From: Pseudomonas sp. ICMP 561
GTDB lineage: Bacteria; Pseudomonadota; Gammaproteobacteria; Pseudomonadales; Pseudomonadaceae
Length of the DNA stretch: 56,875 nt
Assembly (NCBI RefSeq): GCF_002699985.1
Contig: NZ_LKBT01000021.1
Location: 1-56,875 of the forward strand
Reading direction: 5' to 3'
The notes beneath the pieces are model-generated. The model searched no databases. It saw only the letters and a list, made by a program, of their open reading frames with translations, and was not told where the DNA came from. Made by a program: the position numbers and the translations under genes. Every line of letters starts with the position of its first letter. The first letter of the stretch is position 1. This document shows, piece by piece, positions 1 to 8,708 of this stretch.

Positions 1-84
1 TAGGTCTTTCGCTCTTGCATGGAACCTCCTGATTGGGCGAATCATATCGCCCTTAAGAGGTGTCCGGGATCATTAAGCCAGTTC

Positions 85-163
85 AGGCTTGCCCGCGATG
101 CAGACCCTGCGGTGTTGCAGGTGAACCGAGTTGTCCTTGTCGCGGCAAGCCCAGCTCCCACAG
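85..163. repeat. Degenerate REP pair downstream of liuD
   Basis: Two head-to-head REP-like units: a 'ggcttgcccgcgatgca' unit near 86-102 and a 'tcgcggcaagcccagctccc' unit near 140-159. They match, imperfectly, the units at 4669-4705 and 56589-56678. The rest of 1-210 holds part of a second palindrome family ('aggaccggcttcagcc', about 171-187). I see no gene in 1-210. The pair would separate liuD from any downstream liuE, which lies outside the window if present. Confidence 0.6.
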
Positions 164-210
164 GTTCTCGAAGGACCGGCTTCAGCCTGGAGGACGGTCT
201 TCCGGCATCG

Positions 211-2172
211 TCACTCAGCCAGCACTTCAATTGCCACTAAGACCACTCCCTCGTTGACCATCTCTCCTTCGCTGCAATGCACGCCAGTAACGACTCCGGC
301 CTTGTCAGCGCGGATGCTGTGTTCCATTTTCATGGCTTCCAGCACCACCAGTAGCGTACCCGCTTCAACGTTCTGGCCAGCTTCGACCAGAACCCGCACG
401 ATGCTGCCATTCATGGGCGCGGTCAGTCCGCCTTGAGGGGCGTGGCTGGCGTCTGCTGCTGTGATGGGATTGAAGCGTTTGACAGCATGCAGGTTACCTG
501 CCCATTTCAGGAACAGGGTGTCGTCGCGACGCAGCGCCAGGTGTTGCTGACGCACGCCGTTTCGCTCAATCAATAACTGATCGCCAATCAATTGAAATGA
601 CGCTGCGCTGTCATCGTACAGTTTGATGACTTGCTCCCGATCATCGCAGGCCAGGTGCAGATCCACTTCACTGGGCATGCCAAAGCGCAGGCCCTGCATC
701 GACGACCAGGGTGAGTGGGCATCATCCTGACGCACGCGGGCAGGCTCGCTCTGACTGAACGCAGCAGCGGCCGCTTGCCAGAACTCTTCCGACAATGGAG
801 TAGGCGGCGGCAACAGTTGCGCCTGATGGCGCGGAATGAAGTCAGTATCCAGTTCGGCAGCAGCAAATGCCGGGTGGCCGATGATGCGTCGCAGAAACGG
901 CAGGTTGGTTTTGACCCCACCCACAACGAACTCATCGAGCATCGCCAGGAGACGCAAACGGGCTTGCTCGCGGTCTTCCCCCCAGGCAATCAGCTTGCCG
1001 AGCATGGGATCGTAAAACGGTGAGATGCTGTCGCCCTGCGCCACGCCACTGTCGACCCTGCGCCCTGCGCCCTGCGAGCTTTCGCGATAAAGCGCCAGCG
1101 TCCCGGTAGCGGGCAGGAATTCATTGTCTGGATCTTCAGCGTACAACCGCACTTCGATGGCGTGGCCCATCAAAGGCACTTGCTCCTGAGTCATCGGCAG
1201 CGCTTGGCCCTGTGCGACTCGCAATTGCCATTCCACAAGGTCCAGACCGGTAATGGCTTCGGTCACAGGATGTTCAACCTGCAAGCGGGTGTTCATCTCC
1301 ATAAAGAAAAACTCGCCTCGGGCATCGAGCAGAAACTCCACAGTTCCCGCGCCGACATAACCAATGCTCTGCGCCGCTTTAACCGCAGCTTCGCCCATGG
1401 CCTTGCGTAACTGCGGACTCAGGCCCGGCGCGGGCGCTTCCTCGACGACTTTCTGATGACGACGCTGGATCGAGCAGTCGCGTTCGTTGAGGTACAGGCA
1501 ATGACCGTGCTGATCAGCAAACACCTGAATCTCCACATGGCGAGGTTTGAGCAGGTATTTCTCGACCAGCATGCGCGAGTCGCCAAAGGATGACGCGGCT
1601 TCGCGCTGCGCCGAGGCCAGTGCGTCGGCCAGATCTTCGACACGCTCGACAACCTTCATGCCTTTACCGCCCCCGCCCGCAGTTGCCTTGAGCAGTACCG
1701 GGTAACCAATCTGCTCGGCTGCATCGCGAAAGGTCGCCAGATCCTGAGCCTCGCCGTGGTAACCCGGTACCAGCGGCACACCAGCTTGTTCCATCAACGA
1801 TTTGGCCGCGGACTTGCTGCCCATGGCGTCGATGGCGGAGGCGGGCGGGCCGAGGAAGATCAGGCCGGCGCTTTCAACGGCGCGAGCAAATTCGGCATTT
1901 TCGGAGAGGAAACCGTAACCGGGGTGAATCGCCTGAGCGCCACTGGCGAGTGCTGCGGCGATTAGTCTGGATATCTGCAGGTAGCTGTCGGCGGCTTTGC
2001 TGCCCCCCAGGTTGACCTTAATGTCTGCTTCCCGAGTGTGGCGGGCGTGTCTGTCTGTTTCGCTGTGAACAGCGACGGTGGTCAGCCCCAGGTTTTTCGC
2101 GGTGCGCATGATGCGGCAGGCAATTTCGCCACGGTTGGCAATCAATACAGTCGTTAGAGGGGAAGCGCTCAT
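211..2172 (-). CDS. liuD: Methylcrotonyl-CoA carboxylase, biotin-carrying alpha subunit
   Basis: 653 residues, the usual length for this subunit. It carboxylates biotin with ATP and bicarbonate and supplies the carboxyl group for 3-methylcrotonyl-CoA in leucine breakdown. The order is a biotin carboxylase domain (about 5-450, with AIHPGYGFLSEN at 81-92 and the ATP-grasp loop GGGGKG at 166-171), a linker, and a C-terminal biotinyl domain with AMKM at 613-616, so K615 should carry biotin. The ATG overlaps the stop of liuC as ATGA, implying coupled translation. Neighbour liuB encodes the carboxyltransferase partner, which favours methylcrotonyl-CoA over geranyl-CoA or acetyl-CoA carboxylase. It is the last liu gene visible. 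Confidence 0.95.
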   Translation of the reverse strand: MSASPLTTVLIANRGEIACRIMRTAKNLGLTTVAVHSETDRHARHTREADIKVNLGGSKAADSYLQISRLIAAALASGAQAIHPGYGFLSENAEFARAVESAGLIFLGPPASAIDAMGSKSAAKSLMEQAGVPLVPGYHGEAQDLATFRDAAEQIGYPVLLKATAGGGGKGMKVVERVEDLADALASAQREAASSFGDSRMLVEKYLLKPRHVEIQVFADQHGHCLYLNERDCSIQRRHQKVVEEAPAPGLSPQLRKAMGEAAVKAAQSIGYVGAGTVEFLLDARGEFFFMEMNTRLQVEHPVTEAITGLDLVEWQLRVAQGQALPMTQEQVPLMGHAIEVRLYAEDPDNEFLPATGTLALYRESSQGAGRRVDSGVAQGDSISPFYDPMLGKLIAWGEDREQARLRLLAMLDEFVVGGVKTNLPFLRRIIGHPAFAAAELDTDFIPRHQAQLLPPPTPLSEEFWQAAAAAFSQSEPARVRQDDAHSPWSSMQGLRFGMPSEVDLHLACDDREQVIKLYDDSAASFQLIGDQLLIERNGVRQQHLALRRDDTLFLKWAGNLHAVKRFNPITAADASHAPQGGLTAPMNGSIVRVLVEAGQNVEAGTLLVVLEAMKMEHSIRADKAGVVTGVHCSEGEMVNEGVVLVAIEVLAE

Positions 2173-2984
2173 GGGCGTGGCTCCTTGGGCTGCTCGGTCT
2201 GCCAGGCGGGTGGACGCTTGTCCAGAAAGGCGCGCAGACCTTCCTGACCTTCAGGGCTGGTGCGAATCCGGGCGATAGCGTTTTCGCAATAGCGACGCAG
2301 GGCCGGCGTCAGTGCACCATTGCCCACTTCGCGCAGCAAGTCTTTGCTGGCTCGCATGGCCTGGGGGCTGTTCAGCAGCAGATTGCCGGTCCAGGTCTCC
2401 ACTTGTTGCTCAAGTTCCTGCGGCGGATAACACTCGGCAATGAGGTCGATTTCCCGGGCACGCACACCGTCAAAGCGTTCGGCGGTCAGTGCATAGCGGC
2501 GGGCTGCGCGTTCGCCGATGGCCTGAACCACGAATGGACTGATCACCGCCGGTGCCAGGCCGATGCGCACTTCTGATAGACAAAACTGAGCGTTTGTGGC
2601 GCCAATGGCCATGTCGCAGCAACTGATCAGACCCAGCGCGCCGCCGAATGCTGCGCCCTGTACTACCGCCAATGTCGGAATCTTCAGTTTGGCGAGGTTG
2701 TACATCAACTCGGCCAGTTCGCGGGCATCGTCCAGGTTGGTGTTGTAGTCCAGATCGGCTGCTTGCTGCATCCAGGCCAGGTCCGCCCCCGCGCTAAAGT
2801 GCTTGCCGCGGCCGCGTATAAGGAGGAAGCGCAGGCTGGCATCAGCCTGAACTGCATCCAGCGCGAGGATCAGCTCGCGGATCATTTGCGCGTTGAACGC
2901 GTTGTTTTTCTCAGGCCGATTCAGCCAGAGCGTGGCGTAGCCTTGGGGATCTCGCAGCAGTTCGACGGTTTGAAAGTCAGTCAT
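2169..2984 (-). CDS. liuC: Methylglutaconyl-CoA hydratase (crotonase family)
   Basis: 271 residues. Crotonase-fold enzyme expected to hydrate 3-methylglutaconyl-CoA to HMG-CoA. The SAGADLAWMQQ segment and the GAAFGGALGL oxyanion-hole segment are the typical CoA-binding and active-site signatures. I place the start at 2984 (MTDFQTVELL) because AGGA lies seven bases upstream and this leaves 13 bases after the liuB stop; the longer reading from 3041 would overlap liuB by 44 bases. The specific substrate comes from position between liuB and liuD, since crotonases are poorly separated by sequence alone. Confidence 0.9.
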   Translation of the reverse strand: MTDFQTVELLRDPQGYATLWLNRPEKNNAFNAQMIRELILALDAVQADASLRFLLIRGRGKHFSAGADLAWMQQAADLDYNTNLDDARELAELMYNLAKLKIPTLAVVQGAAFGGALGLISCCDMAIGATNAQFCLSEVRIGLAPAVISPFVVQAIGERAARRYALTAERFDGVRAREIDLIAECYPPQELEQQVETWTGNLLLNSPQAMRASKDLLREVGNGALTPALRRYCENAIARIRTSPEGQEGLRAFLDKRPPAWQTEQPKEPRP

Positions 2985-2997
2985 GAGGGTTTCCTGA

Positions 2998-4605
2998 TCA
3001 CATGCGGAACAGACCGAAGGTCGTCGGTTCGATAGGCGCATTCAGCGAGGCGGAGAGGGCGAGACCGAGGATGTCCCGGGTTTGTGCTGGATCGATCACG
3101 CCGTCATCCCATAGCCGGGCGCTGGAGTAATACGGATGCCCTTGATGTTCATACTGGTCGAGAATCGGCTGTTTGATGGCCGCTTCCTGGCTGGCACTGA
3201 ACGGTTCGCCGCTGCGCTCGGCCTGTTCGCGTTTGACCTGGACCAAGACGCCAGCGGCCTGCTCGCCACCCATGACACCGATCCGCGCGTTGGGCCACAT
3301 CCACAGGAAGCGGGGGTCGTATGCGCGTCCACACATCCCGTAATTACCCGCACCAAAGCTGCCGCCAATGATCACGGTGAATTTCGGGACTTTGGCGCAG
3401 GCCACCGCTGTCACGAGCTTTGCACCGTGCTTGGCGATGCCGCCGGCCTCGTATTTCTGTCCGACCATGAAGCCGGTGATGTTCTGCAGAAACAGCAACG
3501 GAATCCCGCGCTGGCAGGCCAGTTCGATGAAGTGCGCGCCTTTCTGTGCTGCTTCGGCGAACAGGATGCCGTTATTGGCGAGGATCGCGACGGGATAGCC
3601 ATGCAGCCTTGCGAAGCCACACACCAGGGTGGTGCCGAATAGTGCCTTGAATTCGTCGAACACCGAGCCGTCCACCAGGCGGGCAATGACTTCGCGGACA
3701 TCAAAAGGTTGTTTGGCATCAGCAGGGATGACGCCATACAGCTCGTCAGCGGCGTACAGCGGAGCAATGGGGGCTGCGTTATTCAAAGTGCCGAGTTTGT
3801 GCCAGTTAAGGTTGGCGATGCTGCGGCGTGCCAGCTCCAGTGCGTGTTCATCGTTTTCGGCGTAATGGTCTGCAACCCCCGAGGTGCGGCAATGCACGTC
3901 CGCACCTCCCAGGTCTTCAGCGCTGACCACTTCGCCTGTCGCTGCTTTGACCAAAGGAGGTCCGGCGAGAAAGATGGTCGCCTGTTGACGAACCATGATC
4001 GCTTCGTCTGCCATGGCGGGTACATAGGCGCCACCGGCAGTGCAGGAGCCCATGACGACGGCGATCTGCGGGATTCCCAGCGCGCTCATGTTGGCCTGAT
4101 TGAAGAAGATCCGCCCGAAGTGCTCGCGATCCGGAAACACCTCATCCTGTCGCGGCAGATTGGCACCGCCTGAGTCGACCAGATAAATACACGGCAGGCG
4201 ATTCTGCTGGGCGATGGTCTGAGCCCGCAGGTGCTTTTTGACCGTGAGGGGGTAATACGAACCGCCTTTGACCGTGGCGTCGTTGGCGATAATCATGCAT
4301 TCCACGCCTTCCACGCGGCCGATCCCGGCGATCACTCCGGCAGCGGGCACATCTTCGTCATACACATGCAAAGCGGCCAGTTGACCGATTTCAAGAAACG
4401 GCGATCCGCTGTCGAGCAGGCGATTGATGCGATCCCGTGGCAGTAGTTTGCCCCGAGAGGTGTGACGCTCCTGAGCTTTTGGTCCGCCACCTTGCTGGAT
4501 TTTCGCGAGCAGGTTACGCAGTGCGTTGACCTGTTCCAGCAAGGTAGCGCTGTTGGTGGCGAATTCGGTGGAGCGGGTGTTGATGCGGGTCTGGAGGGTG
4601 GTCAT
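2998..4605 (-). CDS. liuB: Methylcrotonyl-CoA carboxylase, carboxyltransferase beta subunit
   Basis: 535 residues, the standard size. It transfers the carboxyl group from biotin on LiuD to 3-methylcrotonyl-CoA. The two crotonase-like carboxyltransferase halves are recognisable, with glycine-rich CoA and oxyanion segments such as GSCTAGGAYVP and GGSFGAGNYGM. The start at 4605 (MTTLQTRINT) is chosen because an upstream in-frame extension to 4695 reads through a REP element and gives a repeat-derived peptide (GARLARDAG). A 299-base gap with two repeat types separates it from liuA, unlike the tight junctions that follow. Confidence 0.95.
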   Translation of the reverse strand: MTTLQTRINTRSTEFATNSATLLEQVNALRNLLAKIQQGGGPKAQERHTSRGKLLPRDRINRLLDSGSPFLEIGQLAALHVYDEDVPAAGVIAGIGRVEGVECMIIANDATVKGGSYYPLTVKKHLRAQTIAQQNRLPCIYLVDSGGANLPRQDEVFPDREHFGRIFFNQANMSALGIPQIAVVMGSCTAGGAYVPAMADEAIMVRQQATIFLAGPPLVKAATGEVVSAEDLGGADVHCRTSGVADHYAENDEHALELARRSIANLNWHKLGTLNNAAPIAPLYAADELYGVIPADAKQPFDVREVIARLVDGSVFDEFKALFGTTLVCGFARLHGYPVAILANNGILFAEAAQKGAHFIELACQRGIPLLFLQNITGFMVGQKYEAGGIAKHGAKLVTAVACAKVPKFTVIIGGSFGAGNYGMCGRAYDPRFLWMWPNARIGVMGGEQAAGVLVQVKREQAERSGEPFSASQEAAIKQPILDQYEHQGHPYYSSARLWDDGVIDPAQTRDILGLALSASLNAPIEPTTFGLFRM

Positions 4606-4668
4606 GGCTACTCCGGGTTTTTTGCGCGCTATAAAAGATTCCGCGGTGCGTCTGCCACTTTCGTCTCC

Positions 4669-4816
4669 TGCATCGCGGGCAAGCCTCGCTCCCACATAGA
4701 CCGCGCTATTCCGTAGGACCGGCCGGGCGGCGTTCCGCTTTAGCCGGGAGGAAGTCCGAATGTTCGCTAAATTTTCTTTGGCGACATACCGCTCTCCCGG
4801 CTAAAGCCGGTCCTAC
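4669..4816. repeat. REP unit plus second palindrome inside the liu operon
   Basis: 4669-4705 holds one REP unit ('gcatcgcgggcaagcctcgc'). 4713-4816 is a different palindrome: 'gtaggaccggc' (4713-4723) and 'ctttagccgggag' (4738-4750) pair with 'ctcccggctaaagccggtcctac' read in two pieces at 4794-4806 and 4806-4816. The left arm carries about 14 extra bases between its two pieces. It lies in the transcribed region between liuA and liuB, so it would fold in the mRNA. Fragments of the same family occur near 170-190 and 29541-29570. Confidence 0.75.
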
Positions 4817-4904
4817 AAGATCAAGAACTCGCTTGCAGGCAAACATAGAATCTCCCACAGGGATTGGTGTGAATCAGTTGGGTTTTCGTCGCCTGTGGGT
4901 CACA

Positions 4905-6068
4905 TCATCTCGACTCATTAAACAATTCCCGCCCAATCAACATCCGCCGGATTTCACTGGTGCCTGCGCCAATTTCGTAAAGCTTGGCGTCGCGCAGCAG
5001 TCGTCCGGCCGGGAATTCGTTGATGTAGCCGTTACCGCCCAGAATCTGGATCGTTTCCAGAGCCATCTGCGTAGCGCGCTCGGCGCTGTAGAGGATGATC
5101 CCGGCCGCATCCTTGCGTGTGGTCTCGCCACGTTCGCAGGCTTGAGCCACGGCGTACAGATAAGCGCGGCTGGCGTTGAGCTGGGTGTACATGTCGGCGA
5201 TCTTGCCTTGAATCAACTGGAACTCGCCGATGCTCTGGCCGAACTGTTTACGGTCATGGATGTAGGGTACGACCACGTCCATACACGCTTGCATGATTCC
5301 GGTTGGTCCTCCCGACAGCACGACACGCTCGTAATCCAGGCCGCTCATCAAGACCTTCACGCCACCATTCAGCGCCCCCAGCAGGTTCTCCTCCGGGACT
5401 TCCACATCGTCAAAGAACAATTCACAGGTGTTCGAACCGCGCATACCCAGCTTGTCGAACTTGCTGCCGCGGGAAAAACCTTTCCAGTCCCGCTCGACGA
5501 TAAACGCGCTGATGCCATGAGCCGCCTTTTCAAGGTCGGTCTTGGCGTAGATCACATACGTATTCGCATCCGGACCGTTGGTGATCCAGGTCTTGCTGCC
5601 ATTGAGGACGAAGCGGTCGCCGCGTTTTTCGGCTCGAAGTTTCATCGAAACCACGTCTGAGCCGGCGTTGGGTTCACTCATGGCCAGCGCCCCGACATGC
5701 TCCCCGCTGATGAGGGAGGGCAGGTATTTCGCTTTCTGCGCGTCAGTGCCATTGCGATTGATCTGATTCACACACAGATTCGAATGCGCGCCGTAAGACA
5801 GCGCAACAGACGCAGAGCCGCGACTGATTTCTTCCATGACCACGACGTGGGCCAGATAACCCAGTCCAGCGCCCCCGTACTCTTCAGCGACCGTGATCCC
5901 GAGCAGCCCCATGTCGCCAAACTTGCGCCACAAGTCTGCAGGGAACAGGTTGTCTTTATCAATCTGCGCAGCGCGTGGGGCGATTTCGGCAGCCACAAAC
6001 GATTGCACCTGGTCGCGCAAAATATCAATGGTTTCGCCCAGAGCGAAGTTCAGGCTGGGGTAACTCAT
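4905..6068 (-). CDS. liuA: Isovaleryl-CoA dehydrogenase
   Basis: 387 residues. FAD enzyme that oxidises isovaleryl-CoA to 3-methylcrotonyl-CoA and passes electrons to ETF. Acyl-CoA dehydrogenase signatures include GALAMSEPNAGSD, LNGSKTWITNG and GTSEIRR near the end. The segment LDYERVVLSGGP places a glutamate at residue 247 where isovaleryl-CoA dehydrogenases, unlike most of the superfamily, carry the catalytic base; that is the best evidence for the substrate. The start has AAGGA nine bases upstream. First gene of the visible liu row, behind a LiuR-type palindrome. No liuR gene lies next to it. Confidence 0.95.
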   Translation of the reverse strand: MSYPSLNFALGETIDILRDQVQSFVAAEIAPRAAQIDKDNLFPADLWRKFGDMGLLGITVAEEYGGAGLGYLAHVVVMEEISRGSASVALSYGAHSNLCVNQINRNGTDAQKAKYLPSLISGEHVGALAMSEPNAGSDVVSMKLRAEKRGDRFVLNGSKTWITNGPDANTYVIYAKTDLEKAAHGISAFIVERDWKGFSRGSKFDKLGMRGSNTCELFFDDVEVPEENLLGALNGGVKVLMSGLDYERVVLSGGPTGIMQACMDVVVPYIHDRKQFGQSIGEFQLIQGKIADMYTQLNASRAYLYAVAQACERGETTRKDAAGIILYSAERATQMALETIQILGGNGYINEFPAGRLLRDAKLYEIGAGTSEIRRMLIGRELFNESR

Positions 6069-6109
6069 GGTTAGCGTTCCTTGTTATTTTTGGATGAGTC
6101 GCTATGACC

Positions 6110-6126
6110 TTTACGTTAACGTAAGC
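6110..6126 (-). promoter_or_regulatory. LiuR-type operator of the liu genes
   Basis: A perfect 14-base palindrome, 'ttacgttaacgtaa' at 6111-6124, sits 42 bases upstream of the liuA start. It matches the remembered recognition motif of LiuR, the MerR-family regulator of branched-chain amino acid degradation in proteobacteria. The rest of 6069-6399 between the divergent genes is AT-rich and contains nothing else I can name. Confidence 0.75.
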
Positions 6127-6399
6127 CTTGAGGTGGAGATGTGTCAATGAGCAGGTTTAAAGTCATGCTGTAGGTGTAGGAATGCATCACCCATAAAGTT
6201 TTCGCCAAATTTTGGCGTGGGTTGTGCACTAATTTCAAAGTCGCGACTCTGATACCTGTAAGCAGTTGTTACCAGGGTTTGTTAATGGTTTGTTAACAGA
6301 ATTCGTTACACGAGTTCACGGCAGAGCATGAAGCTCGCTCCAGACCGGTTGATACCGCTGGATGGATTACTTTCGGACCTGCATAGGTTGGATCGCACG

Positions 6400-7446
6400 A
6401 TGGTACGTATCTGTGCATTATTGCTGGTGTGCCTGACCCAAAGCCTGATTTCGGTGCAGGCCTTGGCCGACGACGACTGGAGTGTCGGCTACCACCGCCT
6501 CAGCTTCCCCGATCCGCTGGACTCCCAGCCGATGCAGGCCATTGCCTTTTATCCTTCTACGGCAGTGGAGCAAACCAGCACTATTCAGGGCTACACCGTT
6601 GATGCTGCGCTCGAAGCGCCGATAGCCCTGGGACGTTTTCCTTTGGTATTGCTCTCCCATGGCAATACCGGTACGCCGCTCGCGCTGCATGACCTGGCCA
6701 CTTCACTGGCCAGGCAGGGTTTTGTCGTGGTTGCGGTGATTCATCCCGGCGATAACAACCTTGACCACAGCCGACTGGGCAGCGTCAGCAATCTGTATGG
6801 CCGACCCCTGCAAATCTCCGAAGCAATCAGCACTGCACTGCTTGATCCGTCGCTTGCGCCCTATATCCGCGCCGATCAAGTGGGCGTCATTGGCTATTCG
6901 GCAGGGGGCGAAACAGCTTTGATCCTGGCCGGTGCGGAACCTGATCTGCAGCGCCTGAAAACGTATTGCACCAAACGCCCTGATGATCGGGATGCCTGCA
7001 AGACCGGAGGCGAATTGCTGCTAGATCGAGATGATCTGCACGCACAAGCTGATCCAAGGGTTGGCGCATTGATGTTGATGGCACCGCTGACACTGATGTT
7101 TGGCCGCCATACTCTGGCGGACGTTCACGTCCCGGTATTGTTGTACAGCGGCGATGGTGACGAACTGCTGGCCGTTGACCAGAATGCCGAAGCACTGGCG
7201 CGCAAGCTGCCGCAGACGCCGGACTACAAGTTATTGGCGGGGGCAGGGCATTTCGTGTTCATGGCACCCTGCAGCGATGAGTTGAGGGCGACCTCACCGG
7301 TCATGTGCAATGACCGTGAAGGTGTCGACCGGGAAGACATTCATCGCAACCTGAGTGCCGAGGCCGTGCGTTTTTTCGAGAATGCGCTGGGCATGCCGGA
7401 GTTGGGCGCCGGGGGAATGCAAACAGCCCATCATGAACAACCCTGA
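6400..7446 (+). CDS. Exported alpha/beta hydrolase (dienelactone hydrolase/PAF-acetylhydrolase-like)
   Basis: 348 residues from ATG 6400, chosen because it is followed at once by a signal peptide (MVRICALLLVCLTQSL, cleavage probable after VQALA). In-frame codons run back to 6328 but add a non-hydrophobic lead. Alpha/beta hydrolase features: VLLSHGNTG as the oxyanion strand-loop, GYSAGG with nucleophile S167, D in LLYSGDGDEL and H in AGAGHFVF as likely acid and base. The fold resembles periplasmic dienelactone hydrolase-like proteins; the substrate is unknown. The stop is three bases from that of the convergent glycosyltransferase gene. Confidence 0.8.
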   Translation: MVRICALLLVCLTQSLISVQALADDDWSVGYHRLSFPDPLDSQPMQAIAFYPSTAVEQTSTIQGYTVDAALEAPIALGRFPLVLLSHGNTGTPLALHDLATSLARQGFVVVAVIHPGDNNLDHSRLGSVSNLYGRPLQISEAISTALLDPSLAPYIRADQVGVIGYSAGGETALILAGAEPDLQRLKTYCTKRPDDRDACKTGGELLLDRDDLHAQADPRVGALMLMAPLTLMFGRHTLADVHVPVLLYSGDGDELLAVDQNAEALARKLPQTPDYKLLAGAGHFVFMAPCSDELRATSPVMCNDREGVDREDIHRNLSAEAVRFFENALGMPELGAGGMQTAHHEQP

Positions 7447-7449
7447 TGA

Positions 7450-8112
7450 TCAGCCGGTTGTCGCCGTCAGCGAACGCAGGAAATCGGCAAAACCACCCGC
7501 TGCACGTGCTTCCAGCCGGGTGCTGGTGGTCACGCGAGGTCGGCAGCTCCAGGCGATACGAGCCCCGTTCAACTCCAGTTGCCGAATCAACTGAACGTCT
7601 TCATGGCAAGCCAGCGGCGGGAAGCCACCTGCCAGACGATAAGCCGCCGCGCTGATGCCCATATTGGCCCCGTGAACGTGGCGATGACCGTCACGATGCT
7701 GATAATGCTGTTGATAGCGAATCTGCGCTTCAACGGGAATTCCGTCCTGCCAGACGCCAGGCGTTACTGTCCCGCAGACGGCATCGGCGTCCAGCGCCAG
7801 TTGTTCTACCAACCAATCCTCGGCCACCGTGCTGTCGCCATCGGTGCAGGCAATCCAGCGGGCACCTTGTTCCAGTAACAGTGCTGCGCCTGCAGCCCGC
7901 GCCTGACCCACGTTGCGTACATTGACCTCGACAGTGTCCACGCCATACTGCCGCGCAATGCTCGCCGAAGCATCAGTGCAACTGTCCAGCACCACTAGAA
8001 TGACAACCCGCTCGGCAGCCAATGCGGTATGCCTACTCGCACGTAACAGGGTTTCAAGGCACTGACCGAGCAACAGTTCTTCGTTGTGAACCGGTATGAG
8101 CACGCCAATCAT
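7450..8112 (-). CDS. Family 2 glycosyltransferase, last gene of the glg/tre row
   Basis: 220 residues, a short soluble GT-A type transferase. MIGVLIPVHNEE is the family 2 nucleotide-sugar strand, and CTDGDST supplies the DxD-type metal/donor motif near residue 90. No membrane segment is visible, so it is not a processive synthase like NodC. Its ATG overlaps the methyltransferase stop (ATGA). Donor and acceptor are unknown. Position with a deacetylase and a methyltransferase suggests sequential building of one modified sugar compound; that is inference. Confidence 0.85.
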   Translation of the reverse strand: MIGVLIPVHNEELLLGQCLETLLRASRHTALAAERVVILVVLDSCTDASASIARQYGVDTVEVNVRNVGQARAAGAALLLEQGARWIACTDGDSTVAEDWLVEQLALDADAVCGTVTPGVWQDGIPVEAQIRYQQHYQHRDGHRHVHGANMGISAAAYRLAGGFPPLACHEDVQLIRQLELNGARIAWSCRPRVTTSTRLEARAAGGFADFLRSLTATTG

Positions 8113-8708
8113 CGTAGGTTCTCCCTTTCTGCGACGGATCTTTCATCACGGCTCCAGACATCGAGGAAAAAATCTGCCTCTTCATGACTGAAAATCCGGG
8201 GCATTTCCAGGCGTGCCGCAAGGATCGCGTGGACCTTTTGCGCATCCATAGGGCAGCCATCAATCTGTGGTCGCCAGTGACAGGCAAGTACTTGTCCATC
8301 ATCTGTCAGCGACGCCAGAGCGCGATCAATCCAGCTATTGAGGTCCTGCTCGTCCAGGTAATAGCCCAGTTCGCTGAACACGATCAGATCAAACCGGCCG
8401 TCTGGCCATTGCTCAGGCAGACGCCCATGCATGACTTCTACCTGTGTGAACGTCGCGAGCCTCTGACGTGCCAGTTCAACCGCCGAACGGTTGGTATCGC
8501 AGACCAGCAATCGATCGCAGCGCGTGGCCAGATCCGCGCTGAGCTCGCCATTCGCACAGCCAGGTTCAAATACCGACGCGTAACGCTCACGGGGCAGGGC
8601 GGCTAGAGTCAACGCCCGCTTGCGGCGTTCGTACCAGCGTTTCTTGAACGCCCACGGGTCGTCGCTTTCCTGAAAAAGTCGTTCGAAGTAGCTGTCATCG
8701 ACACTCAC
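8109..8708 (-). CDS. SAM-dependent methyltransferase, NodS-like
   Basis: 199 residues, class I Rossmann methyltransferase. VFEPGCANGELS is the SAM-binding motif I and LLVCDTNRSAVELAR motif II; FDLIVFSELGYYL is motif IV. The opening DDPWAFKKRWYERRKR and the overall size resemble the NodS-type N-methyltransferases. It overlaps its upstream and downstream partners by four bases each. In rhizobia NodS acts on a deacetylated amino sugar, and here a PIG-L deacetylase precedes it, so N-methylation of a freed amine is a reasonable but untested guess. Confidence 0.85.
   Translation of the reverse strand: MSVDDSYFERLFQESDDPWAFKKRWYERRKRALTLAALPRERYASVFEPGCANGELSADLATRCDRLLVCDTNRSAVELARQRLATFTQVEVMHGRLPEQWPDGRFDLIVFSELGYYLDEQDLNSWIDRALASLTDDGQVLACHWRPQIDGCPMDAQKVHAILAARLEMPRIFSHEEADFFLDVWSRDERSVAERENLR

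Noticed and set aside
4606..4695. N-terminal extension of liuB
   Set aside because: Would encode REP-derived sequence; the ATG at 4605 gives the standard length.
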